DNA from: Sphingomonas palmae
GTDB lineage: Bacteria; Pseudomonadota; Alphaproteobacteria; Sphingomonadales; Sphingomonadaceae
Assembly: GCF_900109565.1 (NCBI RefSeq)
Contig: NZ_FNZZ01000005.1
Location: 124,001-188,000, forward strand
DNA length: 64,000 nucleotides
Reading direction: 5' to 3'
The notes beneath the pieces are model-generated. The model had not been told where the DNA came from. It worked only from the letters and a program-made list of their open reading frames with translations, and did not search any database. Both the position numbers and the translations under genes were made by a program. This document shows positions 52,097 to 60,353 of this stretch, piece by piece (position 1 is the first letter of the stretch; every line of letters starts with the position of its first letter).

Positions 52097-52840
52097 ATGC
52101 GATCAACTTCACACGCCGCCATGTGGCTCGCCGGAGCGGCGGCGCTCATGCTACCAACCGGCTCGATGGCACAAGCATATTCGGCGCAGGCGGCGCCGAT
52201 CGACGGCACCGTGCTGGAGGTGAGCGCGACCGGTCGCGTGACGCGCACGCCCGATCAGGCGGTGATCCGCGCGGGCGTCGTGACACAGGCGCCGACCGCG
52301 GCCGCCGCGACGCAGGAGAATGCGTCGCGCATGGCGCAGGTGATCGCCAGCCTCAAATCCGCCGGCATCGCCCAGCGCGACCTGTCGACCAGCAACGTGT
52401 CGCTCCAGCCGCAATACCGCTACGCCGACAACCAGCCGCCGGTCGTAACCGGGTATCAGGCCATCAACAGCGTGTCGGTCAAGTTCCGCGACATTGCGCG
52501 CAGCGGCGCGGTGCTCGACGCGCTGGTAAAGGCAGGCGCTAACCAGATCGATGGACCGTCGCTGTCCTTGTCGCAGCCCGACGCTGCGCTCGACGCTGCC
52601 CGGACCGACGCGGTCGCACGCGCCAAGGCTCGTGCCGCGCTTTACGCGCAGGCGGCGGGTCTTCGGGTCGACAGCATCCTGTCGATCAACGAAGCGGGCG
52701 AGAATGACGGCGGCCAGCCCCAGCCCCCAGTGATGTTCCGCGCCCGCGCGATGGCGGCGGATAGTGGCCCGGCGACACAGGTGCTGCCAGGAGAAACCGA
52801 AGTGTCGGCGACGATCAACGTTCGCTTCGTGCTGAAATAA
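52097..52840 (+). CDS. SIMPL-domain (DUF541) periplasmic protein
   Basis: The 247-residue protein has a signal peptide (about 1-25, ending SMAQA). The SIMPL/DUF541 domain follows: LEVSATGRVTRTPDQAVIRAGVVTQAPTAAAATQENASRMAQVIASLKSAGIAQRDLSTSNVSLQPQY (about 34-101) and the C-terminal strand VSATINVRFVLK. Family members (E. coli YggE type) are linked to oxidative-stress tolerance, but the biochemical activity is unclear. The ATG follows GGGAGG. It is divergent from the adaptor gene and ends before a strong hairpin. Confidence 0.92.
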   Translation: MRSTSHAAMWLAGAAALMLPTGSMAQAYSAQAAPIDGTVLEVSATGRVTRTPDQAVIRAGVVTQAPTAAAATQENASRMAQVIASLKSAGIAQRDLSTSNVSLQPQYRYADNQPPVVTGYQAINSVSVKFRDIARSGAVLDALVKAGANQIDGPSLSLSQPDAALDAARTDAVARAKARAALYAQAAGLRVDSILSINEAGENDGGQPQPPVMFRARAMAADSGPATQVLPGETEVSATINVRFVLK

Positions 52841-52849
52841 ACGCGAAAA

Positions 52850-52873
52850 GGCCGCCCGATCGCTCGGGCGGCC
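52850..52873. terminator. Hairpin terminator between SIMPL and GlsB-like genes
   Basis: The ten-base arms GGCCGCCCGA (52850-52859) and TCGGGCGGCC (52864-52873) enclose a TCGC loop. AAAA precedes it on the plus strand, so on the minus strand it is followed by TTTT, the better intrinsic terminator for the GlsB-like gene. On the plus strand GTTCTGCTTG follows. It lies in the convergent intergenic space and may serve both genes. Confidence 0.85.
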
Positions 52874-52901
52874 GTTCTGCTTGTACCGTTCGGTGGTGCG
52901 A

Positions 52902-53159
52902 TTAACGCACGCGACCGCGACGGAACAGGTTGACGATCGCGAGCAGGACGACGGCGCCCAGCAGCGAGATCAGGAACGAGTAAAGGTTGAGCGGCGCGTT
53001 GTTGATCGAGCCACCGGTGAAGATCAGGCCACCCAGGAACGCGCCAACGATGCCGACGACGATGTTCAGGAAGATGCCCTGCTGCGCGTCGGTGCGCATG
53101 ATGATGCTGGCCAGCCAACCAATGACACCACCAACAATAAGCCAGATAATGAGGTTCAT
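52902..53159 (-). CDS. GlsB/YeaQ/YmgE-family stress membrane protein
   Basis: This 85-residue protein has three hydrophobic segments and the family pattern LIIWLIVGGVIGWLASIIMRTDAQQGIFLNIVVGIVGAFLGG. The ATG at 53159 follows GGGGAG; the in-frame start at 53168 is less well placed. Transglycosylase-associated proteins of this family are small inner-membrane proteins linked to envelope stress. The promoter region 53160-53250 contains nothing else obvious. Confidence 0.93.
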   Translation of the reverse strand: MNLIIWLIVGGVIGWLASIIMRTDAQQGIFLNIVVGIVGAFLGGLIFTGGSINNAPLNLYSFLISLLGAVVLLAIVNLFRRGRVR

Positions 53160-53250
53160 CGCAAACACTCCCCTTGGTTACTCGCCCAAGCCGGGCGCTG
53201 GGGGAAAGACGCTTGACAACAAATTATTGTTCCGCAGGCGAAACCTCGGC

Positions 53251-53550
53251 TCAGAATTTCTGCTGGCGTTCGTACAGCGACTTGTAATGCTGGATGCGGG
53301 TCACCCGAAGACCGGGCATGCCCGAGCGATCGATCGCGCGCTGCCAACCGGCGAATTCCTCCACGGTCAGGCCGTAGCGCGCGCACACGTCGTCGACCGA
53401 CAACAGCCCGCCGTTGACTGCCGCAACGACCTCCGCCTTGCGCCGCACGACCCAGCGCGTCGTGTCCGCCGGCGGCAACGTGTCCAGCGTCAGCGGCTCG
53501 CCGAGCGGGCCGATGACTTTAGCGGGACGAATTTTCTGGTTCTCGATCAT
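53251..53550 (-). CDS. sciP: SciP-like CtrA inhibitor (DUF1153)
   Basis: SciP binds CtrA and represses CtrA-dependent genes in the alphaproteobacterial cell cycle. The 99-residue protein shows PAKVIGPLGEPLTLDTLPPADTTRWVVRRKAEVVAAVNGGLLSVDDVCARYGLTVEEFAGWQRAIDRSGMPGLRVTRIQHYK, very close to the DUF1153 pattern, with the helix-turn-helix in the middle (about 36-70). The length fits. It is alone and divergent from mnmA, with 266 bases between them, where its own promoter must lie. No clear CtrA box (TTAA-N7-TTAA) is visible there. Confidence 0.92.
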   Translation of the reverse strand: MIENQKIRPAKVIGPLGEPLTLDTLPPADTTRWVVRRKAEVVAAVNGGLLSVDDVCARYGLTVEEFAGWQRAIDRSGMPGLRVTRIQHYKSLYERQQKF

Positions 53551-53816
53551 TCCTAAACCTCGGCTGGGGACTCGTGTCCCCGTTCCATCGTGCGGCCCTT
53601 GTAGGACGATGGCCTTGAACGGCGTTTAAAGCGGCGCGGTAAACAGGGTCTTCACGGCTTCGTCCTGTCTTCTGATATCCTGTTCACGCCTGGCCACCCC
53701 GTTACCGTCGTTTGTTACAATCCCGCTTAGGGCCGAGAAGCTGAAGGAGCGGTAAAGCACGCGCCCGGCTGCGGCGGCGAGTGGCGGGCGAGCGACGAAC
53801 TGCCTATAACAAGGCC

Positions 53817-54917
53817 ATGCAAGAACTCGCCGATTTCCAGTTGCCGCCGGGCGCGCGCCGCATCGTCGTCGCGATGTCGGGCGGGGTCGACAGCTCGGTC
53901 GTCGCCGCGCTCGCCGCGCGCACCGGGGTCGAGACGATCGGCGTCACATTGCAACTCTACGATCATGGTGAGGCGACGAAGCGCGCCGGCGCGTGCTGCG
54001 CGGGTCGTGACATCCGCGACGCGCGCGCGGTGTGCGACCGGCTGGGCATCGCGCATTACGTGTTCGACCACGAAACGAGCTTTCGCGAACAGGTGGTCGA
54101 CCGCTTCGCCGACGAGTACCTCGCCGGGCGTACTCCGATCCCGTGCGTCCAGTGCAACATGGGGCCGAAGTTCACCGACCTGTTCGCGCTCGCCCGCGAC
54201 CTCGGTGCCGACGCGCTCGCGACCGGACATTACGTCCGCCGCGTCGAAGGCGAGCACGGTGCCGAGCTGCACCGCGGTGCCGATCCGGCGCGCGACCAGA
54301 GCTATTTCCTGTTCGCCACCACAGCCGCGCAGCTCGATTTCCTGCGCTTTCCGCTCGGCAACCTGCCCAAGCCGCGCGTGCGCGAGATCGCAGCCGAACT
54401 GGAGCTGCTGGTTGCGGCCAAGCCCGACAGCCAGGATATCTGCTTCGTCCCCGACGGCGATTACGCCGGGCTGGTGAAGAAACTGCGTCCGCAAGCCGCG
54501 CAGGGCGGCGAGATCGTCGACCTGTCGGGACGCAAGCTAGGCGAGCATCGCGGCATCATCCACTACACCGTGGGGCAGCGCCGCGGGCTGGAGATCGGCG
54601 GTAGCCCCGAGCCGCTCTACGTCGTGCGTGTCGAGGCAGAAGCGCAGCGCGTCGTCGTTGGCCCCCGCCGTGCGCTGGCGGTCGCGGCGGCGCGGTTGGA
54701 GGACATGAACGTGCTCGGTCCGCTCAGCAGCGCGCTCACCGCGAAGGTGCGCTCGATGGCGAAGCCGGTGCCCGCGCGAATGCTGGGCGACCGGCTGGTG
54801 TTCGACGCGCCCGAATACGGCGTCGCGCCGGGGCAGGCGGCGGTGCTGTACGACGGCGACCGCGTGCTTGGCGGCGGCTGGATCGCCGAAACCGAGGCGG
54901 CGATGGCCGCGGCATAG
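53817..54917 (+). CDS. mnmA: tRNA-specific 2-thiouridylase MnmA
   Basis: This enzyme adds sulfur to U34 of tRNA-Lys, -Glu and -Gln. The 366-residue protein has the PP-loop [20 protein letters not shown] (about 14-33), first catalytic Cys in [18 protein letters not shown] (about 106-123), second in [13 protein letters not shown] (about 203-215), and [15 protein letters not shown] (about 244-258). The ATG at 53817 starts the typical N-terminus; the GTG at 53781 would add 12 residues. Sulfur comes from a cysteine desulfurase, so it shares the sulfur-relay theme of the dnd cassette but belongs to the chromosome. Confidence 0.97.
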   Translation: MQELADFQLPPGARRIVVAMSGGVDSSVVAALAARTGVETIGVTLQLYDHGEATKRAGACCAGRDIRDARAVCDRLGIAHYVFDHETSFREQVVDRFADEYLAGRTPIPCVQCNMGPKFTDLFALARDLGADALATGHYVRRVEGEHGAELHRGADPARDQSYFLFATTAAQLDFLRFPLGNLPKPRVREIAAELELLVAAKPDSQDICFVPDGDYAGLVKKLRPQAAQGGEIVDLSGRKLGEHRGIIHYTVGQRRGLEIGGSPEPLYVVRVEAEAQRVVVGPRRALAVAAARLEDMNVLGPLSSALTAKVRSMAKPVPARMLGDRLVFDAPEYGVAPGQAAVLYDGDRVLGGGWIAETEAAMAAA

Positions 54918-54945
54918 CCGAACCGGCCGCACTCGCCTGGCCGGC

Positions 54946-55836
54946 CTACGCCAGTTCGTGCGCCCAGGCGTGGAGCAGCGTGTGCGCGATCGCGTAGGGC
55001 GGGGGCGCGAGAAATGCATCGCCGCTACCGTCCAGCGCCGACATCACCTCATCGCGGGTGACCCACTTCGCGTCTTCGAGCTCGTTCTCGTCGAGCGTGA
55101 TCTCGGCACTCAGCGCCTGACCGACACAGGCGATCATCAGCTGCGAGGGGAACGGCCAAGGCTGGCTGGCGACGTAGCGCACGGCACCGATCTCGACCCC
55201 GGCTTCCTCCCCGATCTCGCGCCGAACGGCTTCCTCGATCGCCTCGCCGGGTTCGAGAAAGCCGGCGAGCGCGGAATAGCGCCCGGCGGGCCAGCTCGGC
55301 TGGCGACCGATCAGCGCGCGGCCATCATGCTCGGCGAGCATGATGACGACGGGGTCGGTGCGCGGGAAATGTTCGGCGTGGCAGTTCGGGCATTTGCGGC
55401 CCCAGCCGGCGCGGAAAAGCGCGGTCGGGGTACCGCAATTGGCGCAGAAGCGGTGCCGCGCATGCCAGTCGAGCAGCGAGCGCGCGGTGGCGAACGTCGC
55501 CGCCTCGCCGGGCTGGAGTTGGTCGAGCACGCCGAACAACGTCGGCGAACGGAACGGCGGTGGCGCGCCCTGCCCCGGCGGCAAGGCAGCGAAGCGCGGG
55601 CGGCCGTTGTCGAGCCCGAGCAGCACGAACTCGGCGTCGTCCGCCGCCTCGGTCAGCATCGTCCAGCCGAGCCGGCCGTCGTCGGTGACCTCGGGCTCCC
55701 AATTGTGCAGGACGAGCAATCGCGCCTGCCAGTTTCCCATCGCGGCAGCGAGCGCGGCATCGTCGTGGCGCAGCGCATCGGCGCGGTCGAGCGTACCGCC
55801 GGTGAAGCCGGGAGTGAGTTTACCGTCTACGCTCAT
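54946..55836 (-). CDS. nudC: NAD(+) diphosphatase / NADH pyrophosphatase NudC
   Basis: NudC hydrolyses NADH or NAD+ to NMN and AMP and removes NAD caps from RNA. The 296-residue protein has the zinc ribbon CANCGTPTALFRAGWGRKCPNC (about 132-153), the Nudix box GFLEPGEAIEEAVRREIGEEAGVEIG (about 191-216) and the NADH-specific SQPWPFPSQLM (about 223-233). The ATG at 55836 is preferred over GTG 55842. It overlaps or abuts the next minus-strand gene (stop at 55839) with shared bases. Confidence 0.96.
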   Translation of the reverse strand: MSVDGKLTPGFTGGTLDRADALRHDDAALAAAMGNWQARLLVLHNWEPEVTDDGRLGWTMLTEAADDAEFVLLGLDNGRPRFAALPPGQGAPPPFRSPTLFGVLDQLQPGEAATFATARSLLDWHARHRFCANCGTPTALFRAGWGRKCPNCHAEHFPRTDPVVIMLAEHDGRALIGRQPSWPAGRYSALAGFLEPGEAIEEAVRREIGEEAGVEIGAVRYVASQPWPFPSQLMIACVGQALSAEITLDENELEDAKWVTRDEVMSALDGSGDAFLAPPPYAIAHTLLHAWAHELA

Positions 55837-55838
55837 TG

Positions 55839-57248
55839 TCACCGCCGCCCCTGCTGTTCGGCGCGTCGTTCGGCATCGCGTCGAAGTGCCTCACCGACCT
55901 GCTTGGCGAGATCGAGGCTGCCGGGCGGGAAGATGTTGGTCATCGCGGTACCGCGCGTCCGCTGCAACGGATTGACGAACGCGATCGTGTTGGCCGCACC
56001 GCTCCACGCATAGGTGCCGCGCGGTGCGCCACCGGGCGCGTCTTTCAGCTGCACGTACCCCCCCGCGCCGAATCCTGCGCCGGGCTGCGTACCGGGATTA
56101 TAGCCGGTGAAGCTCACGCCCGCGGGCAGCAGGTTGGAGGTCGCGAGGCGTACCGTCTCAGGCTTCATCACCTCGACCCCGTCGAGCGTTCCACCGTCCT
56201 GGATCATGTGCAGGAAACGGTCATAATCGCGCGCCGACGACACCAGCCCCGCGCCGCCATAGGGAAAGCTGGGACGTTCGAGATAGGGCGAAGTCGAGGC
56301 CGGATCGAACGGCATCAGCCGCCCGGCGGCGGCGACATAGAGTGTGGCGAAGCGTGCGCGCTCGCCAGCGGGAACCTGCCACCCGGTCGAGGTCATGCGA
56401 AGCGGGGTGAGCAGCCGCGTCTGCACGAAGCGTTCGAACGACATGCCGCTCGCGCGCTCGATCACGGCGCCCATCACGTCGAGCCCGATTGAGTAGCTCC
56501 ACTTCGTACCCGGCTGTGCGATCAGCGGCAGTTGCGCGGCGCGCTCGGCGAATGCCTGCAGGCTGGTGGGGCGGGTGCGACGCGCCTCGCGCTCGACCTC
56601 GGCATTGACCTGCGCGGGCACGACGCCCAGCCGCTCGGTCTCTTTCAGCAGCGGTCCCTTGGCGAGGATGTTGTAGCTCAGCCCCGCCGAATGGGTCAGC
56701 AGCATGCGGATGGTGATCGGACGTACCGCGGGCACCGTGTCGAGCGAGGTGTCGGGATTGGTCAGCACCCGCATCTTCGCGAATGCCGGAATGTATTTGG
56801 AGACGGGGTCGTCGAGCCTGATGCGTCCGTCCTGCACCAGCAGCATCGCAGCCATGCCAGTGATCGGCTTGGTCATCGAATAAACGCGCCACAAGCTGTC
56901 GGGGCCGGCGGCAGGGGCGCCAGCGTCGGTGGCGATCCGGCCGGCCGACAGGTAGAGCGTCGGACCGTCGCCGTGCCCGAAGGCGCCCGCGATGCCGGGC
57001 GCGCGACCGTCAGCGACGATACGGTCGAACAAGCCTTGCGTGTCGGGCAGGAAGATACGTCCGAGCGTTTCTCCGTTCGGCACCGGCATGCGCGGACGTG
57101 GCATGGCCGACTGGCGCGACGGAGCCGCCAGACGAGGGTTCGCCTGCGACGCCGCCTCGCGCGCCACCGTCATCCCGGCGACGAGCGCCAATGCCGCGCC
57201 GCTTGCGACCATTCCGGCACGGCGTCCACGTGACCAACGAACCAGCAT
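55839..57248 (-). CDS. Serine hydrolase of the beta-lactamase class C family
   Basis: This protein of about 469 residues has a signal-like N-terminus (GMVASGAALALVAGMTVAREAASQA, about 11-35). The active-site Ser-x-x-Lys is in YSMTKPITGMAAMLLVQDG (about 122-140). A Tyr-containing second motif (KWSYSIGLDVMGAVIERASGMSFE, about 229-252) is present, and the C-terminal HxG/KTG-like strand is not obvious. Such proteins range from class C beta-lactamases to esterases and D-aminopeptidases. The length exceeds AmpC (about 380), which favours an esterase-like hydrolase. The ATG at 57248 overlaps the mutY stop. Confidence 0.87.
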   Translation of the reverse strand: MLVRWSRGRRAGMVASGAALALVAGMTVAREAASQANPRLAAPSRQSAMPRPRMPVPNGETLGRIFLPDTQGLFDRIVADGRAPGIAGAFGHGDGPTLYLSAGRIATDAGAPAAGPDSLWRVYSMTKPITGMAAMLLVQDGRIRLDDPVSKYIPAFAKMRVLTNPDTSLDTVPAVRPITIRMLLTHSAGLSYNILAKGPLLKETERLGVVPAQVNAEVEREARRTRPTSLQAFAERAAQLPLIAQPGTKWSYSIGLDVMGAVIERASGMSFERFVQTRLLTPLRMTSTGWQVPAGERARFATLYVAAAGRLMPFDPASTSPYLERPSFPYGGAGLVSSARDYDRFLHMIQDGGTLDGVEVMKPETVRLATSNLLPAGVSFTGYNPGTQPGAGFGAGGYVQLKDAPGGAPRGTYAWSGAANTIAFVNPLQRTRGTAMTNIFPPGSLDLAKQVGEALRRDAERRAEQQGRR

Positions 57249-58342
57249 CACCCTGCCTCCATCCCCATCGCCGCGCGCGCCGCCTTGGCGAAAACGGTCG
57301 GCAGACCGGCGTCGCCAAGCGATGCAATCGGCCACCACTCGCCGGCGGGCTCACCCGCGCCATGCGCCTCGCCCGTCACCAGCGCAAGATCGAGCGTGAA
57401 GTGAGTGAAGCCGTGGCTGGCGCCCGCGTTGAGCGCGCGCCAGTCGGTTTGGATGGGCGCGTTCGCAAGGCCGGGTTGCACCTCTTCCCAGGGCCCGGTC
57501 GGCAGCGCGCGCATACCGCCCAGCAGCCCCCTGTCGGGGCGACGGACGAGCAGCACCTCGCGGCCACTCACACCTTCGCGCGTCAGCCAGAATATCGTGC
57601 CGTAGCGGTGTGGACGCTCCGGCTTCGCTTTCTTGAACGGCAAACGCTCGGACTCGCCGCTCGCCTGAGCGGCGCAGTGCGCGCTCAATGGGCACAGGAG
57701 ACATCGGGGACGGCGCACGGTGCAGACCGCCTGCCCGAGATCCATCATTGCCTGCGCGAAATCGCCGGCGCGCTGCTCGGGCGTGATGCGGTCGGTGGCG
57801 GCGCGGATCGCCGGGCGCGCGGCGGGCAGCGGCGTGGAAATCGCGAACAGTCGCGCGACCACGCGCTCGACATTGGCGTCGACCACCACCGCGCGCTCGC
57901 CGAACGCGATCGCGGCGACCGCAGCGGCGGTGTAAGCGCCGAAGCCGGGCAGCTGGCGCAGTGCATCCTCTGTCCGCGGCAGCGCCCCGCCATGCTCCGT
58001 CGCGATCACGCGTGCGGCGGCGAGCAGGTTGCGGGCGCGGGCATAATAACCGAGCCCGGCCCAGGCGGCCATCACCTCGGCCTCATCGGCGGCGGCAAGA
58101 TCGGCGAAGGTCGGCCAGCGCTGCGTCCACGCGACAAATCGCGGGCGTACCGTGGCAACCGTCGTCTGCTGCAGCATCACCTCCGACAGCCAGACGCGAT
58201 ACGGATCGGGCGCCTCCCCGGGCTTCGCACGCCACGGCAGGTCGCGACGGTGGCGGTCGTACCAGTCGAGCAACGCGGGCGCGACGGCGCTCGGATCGGC
58301 GGGCTTGCTCAGCAACGGCGCGATCGAATCCTTGGCGTCCAC
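57248..58342 (-). CDS. mutY: A/G-specific adenine glycosylase MutY
   Basis: MutY removes adenine mispaired with 8-oxoguanine. The 364-residue protein has the catalytic Glu in LSEVMLQQTTVATV (about 50), the helix-hairpin-helix LPGFGAYTAAAVAAIAFGERAVVVDANVERVV with the catalytic Asp (about 122-153), and the iron-sulfur cluster C-x6-C-x2-C-x5-C (CTVRRPRCLLCPLSAHC, about 206-222). The C-terminal part (about 255-360) is a Nudix-like 8-oxoguanine recognition domain. The start is taken as GTG 58342; the longer frame up to 58504 crosses the divergent gene. Confidence 0.95.
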   Translation of the reverse strand: MDAKDSIAPLLSKPADPSAVAPALLDWYDRHRRDLPWRAKPGEAPDPYRVWLSEVMLQQTTVATVRPRFVAWTQRWPTFADLAAADEAEVMAAWAGLGYYARARNLLAAARVIATEHGGALPRTEDALRQLPGFGAYTAAAVAAIAFGERAVVVDANVERVVARLFAISTPLPAARPAIRAATDRITPEQRAGDFAQAMMDLGQAVCTVRRPRCLLCPLSAHCAAQASGESERLPFKKAKPERPHRYGTIFWLTREGVSGREVLLVRRPDRGLLGGMRALPTGPWEEVQPGLANAPIQTDWRALNAGASHGFTHFTLDLALVTGEAHGAGEPAGEWWPIASLGDAGLPTVFAKAARAAMGMEAG

Positions 58343-58368
58343 GGGTCCGCTATGGCATGGGCGGGCGG

Positions 58369-58881
58369 ATGAGCAAGCGCCCACGCGCCCCCCTGCCCCC
58401 GCCCGAGCGCCAGAACCGGTCACGCGCCGTGTCCGAATTGCTGCCCGCGATCGGCGGCGCGGCGTTTCGGCGCTTCGGCTTCGTGCAATCGGCGGTGGTG
58501 TCACGCTGGCCCGAGATCGTCGGCGAGCGGCTCGCGGCGGTCAGCTCACCCGAGTCGATCCGATTTCCGATGGGCAAGAAGCAGGACGGCACGCTGACGC
58601 TGACGTGCCGTGGCGCGCATGCGGTGATGATGCAGCACGTGATCCCGGAGATCACCGAGCGGGTGAACCGCTTCTTCGGCTATCAGGCGGTGGTGCGAAT
58701 CACGATCCGGCAGGGCGAGATCACCAAGCGGGCGCCGCGCCGCGTGATGCCAGAACTCGCGCCTGCCCCCAGCGAGCTGGGCGCCAGTTTGAAGACGATC
58801 GCCGACCCCGAGTTGAAGGCGGTGTTGGAGGCGCTTGCTTCAGGCGTCGCCAACCGCCCGAGCCTGCCCCGGATCAAGTGA
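58369..58881 (+). CDS. DciA-like DUF721 protein
   Basis: The 170-residue protein has the DUF721 pattern: RSRAVSELLPAIGGAAFRRFGFVQSAVVSRWPEIVGERLAAVSSPESIRF (about 18-67), then GTLTLTCRGAHAVMMQHVIPEITERVNRFFGYQAVVRITIRQG (about 75-117). DciA proteins with this domain load the replicative helicase in bacteria lacking DnaC; this family member is a likely equivalent. The ATG at 58369 follows GGGCGG; ATG 58357 is an in-frame alternative. It is divergent from mutY by 26 bases. Confidence 0.82.
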   Translation: MSKRPRAPLPPPERQNRSRAVSELLPAIGGAAFRRFGFVQSAVVSRWPEIVGERLAAVSSPESIRFPMGKKQDGTLTLTCRGAHAVMMQHVIPEITERVNRFFGYQAVVRITIRQGEITKRAPRRVMPELAPAPSELGASLKTIADPELKAVLEALASGVANRPSLPRIK

Positions 58882-58892
58882 AAACGGTCGAC

Positions 58893-59573
58893 ATGAAGAC
58901 GCTCTTGCCCCTGCTCGCCGCAACGATGCTCGCCACCGCGCCAGCCGGCGCGGCGCCGCGACCGTGGACCGCAGTGGCAGCACCGGTCGCGACCGGCAGC
59001 TATCTGATCGGCAATCCCAAGGCCAAGGTGCGGCTCGTCGAGATCCTGAGTTACACGTGCCCGCACTGCGCGCATTTCGCGGCCGAGTCGGAGCCGAGCA
59101 TCAAGGCGATGGTGCGTTCGGGCTCGCTCGCGGTCGAGGTGCGCAACCAACTGCACGACAAGACCGACCTCGCCGCCGCGACACTGGCACGGTGCGCGGG
59201 ACCGAAGGCCTTTCCGGCGGTGCATGCGGCATTCCTCGCCCGGCAGCAGGACTGGATCACCCGCGCGATCGATTGGGACGGCGCCAATGCCGCGCGGATC
59301 GCGACCTACCCGCAAACCGCGCAGCTGCGCGCGCTGGCGGACGGGGCCGGGCTGACGGCCATCGCGCGCGAGGCGGGCGTGTCCGCGGCGGCGATCGACG
59401 CGTGCTTCGCCAACGAGAATGCGATGAACGCTGCACTCAAGGTGTCGCAATCGACCGAGGTGGCGGCGGGCACGCCCGCGTTCATCCTGAACGGCAAACT
59501 GATCCAGACGGTGACCTGGGCGCAATTGCAGCCGATGTTGCGCGCGGCCGGCGCCCGAGGGACCAGCAAGTAA
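58893..59573 (+). CDS. DsbA-family thiol:disulfide protein 1 (periplasmic)
   Basis: The 226-residue protein has a signal peptide (LLPLLAATMLATAPAGAAP, about 4-22), a thioredoxin-fold start LIGNPKAKVRLVEILSYTCPHCAHFAAE with the CPHC active site (about 49-52), a helical insert (about 85-165), and a C-terminal AGTPAFILNGKLI with the cis-Pro loop (about 191-203). It is probably a disulfide exchange protein of the periplasm. The ATG at 58893 follows a GTG at 58878 that overlaps the preceding stop and could serve as an alternative start. It is followed by a similar gene after 16 bases. Confidence 0.9.
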   Translation: MKTLLPLLAATMLATAPAGAAPRPWTAVAAPVATGSYLIGNPKAKVRLVEILSYTCPHCAHFAAESEPSIKAMVRSGSLAVEVRNQLHDKTDLAAATLARCAGPKAFPAVHAAFLARQQDWITRAIDWDGANAARIATYPQTAQLRALADGAGLTAIAREAGVSAAAIDACFANENAMNAALKVSQSTEVAAGTPAFILNGKLIQTVTWAQLQPMLRAAGARGTSK

Positions 59574-59589
59574 GAAAGCGGAGTTGATC

Positions 59590-60318
59590 ATGAAGCGTAT
59601 CGCACTTCTCGCCGGCGCGCTGGCGCTGATGACCGGCTGCGGCGGCAGCAACGACGCGCCGAGCGCACCCGCCGGCTCGGTCAAGGCAGCGGCCGCCCCT
59701 GCGGGGCAGGACTGGACGCAGACGGTGTCGCCGACGCCCGAGGGCGGCTACGTGATGGGCAATCCCAATGCCGCGATCAAGCTGGTCGAGTACGGCTCGC
59801 GCCTGTGCCCGACGTGCGGCGCGTTCGCCAACACGGGCATGCGCCCGCTGATCGAGAATTACGTTAAGCCGGGCAAGGTTTCGTACGAGTTCCGCGAATT
59901 TCTGGTCCACGGCGCACCCGACTTCCCGCCCGCGCTGCTGGGGCGCTGCGGCGGCGCGCAGCCGTTCTTCCCGTTGCTGGAGGAGATGTTCGCGGCGCAA
60001 CCGACCGTGCTGCCGAAGATGGAGGATGCGGGCGCGTTCCAGCAGGCGCAGCAGGGCAAGGCGCCGGGGCAGATCTTCACCGCCTGGGCCGAGAAGCTGG
60101 GCTTCATCGACTTCGTCAAGCAGCGCGGCATTCCCGAGGCGCAGGCACGTGCGTGCCTGACCGACGAGAAGCAGATCGAGGCGCTGACGAAATACATGGA
60201 CGCGGGCACCGAGAAGGGCGTGCAGGGAACGCCGACGTTCTTCCTGAACGGCAACAAGCTCGACAATGTCGTGACGTGGGACGGGGTCGAGGGCGCATTG
60301 AAGAACGCGGGCGCCTGA
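59590..60318 (+). CDS. DsbA-family thiol:disulfide protein 2 (lipoprotein)
   Basis: This 242-residue protein starts with a lipoprotein signal (RIALLAGALALMTGCGGS, lipid Cys about 17). It contains VMGNPNAAIKLVEYGSRLCPTCGAFANTG with the CPTC site (about 55-83), and ends with VQGTPTFFLNGNKLDNVVTWDGVEGALK (about 211-238), including the cis-Pro. It resembles the preceding protein in layout and may be a paralogue anchored to the membrane. The ATG at 59590 follows AAGCGGAG; the TTG at 59584 is not needed. Confidence 0.9.
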   Translation: MKRIALLAGALALMTGCGGSNDAPSAPAGSVKAAAAPAGQDWTQTVSPTPEGGYVMGNPNAAIKLVEYGSRLCPTCGAFANTGMRPLIENYVKPGKVSYEFREFLVHGAPDFPPALLGRCGGAQPFFPLLEEMFAAQPTVLPKMEDAGAFQQAQQGKAPGQIFTAWAEKLGFIDFVKQRGIPEAQARACLTDEKQIEALTKYMDAGTEKGVQGTPTFFLNGNKLDNVVTWDGVEGALKNAGA

Positions 60319-60353
60319 CGCCTACCCCGCGCGCGTAGAAGGAGCATTCGCGC

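Noticed and set aside
50161..52542. A 793-codon plus-strand frame
   Set aside because: It is the shadow of the second RND permease and adaptor genes, crossing several gene boundaries.
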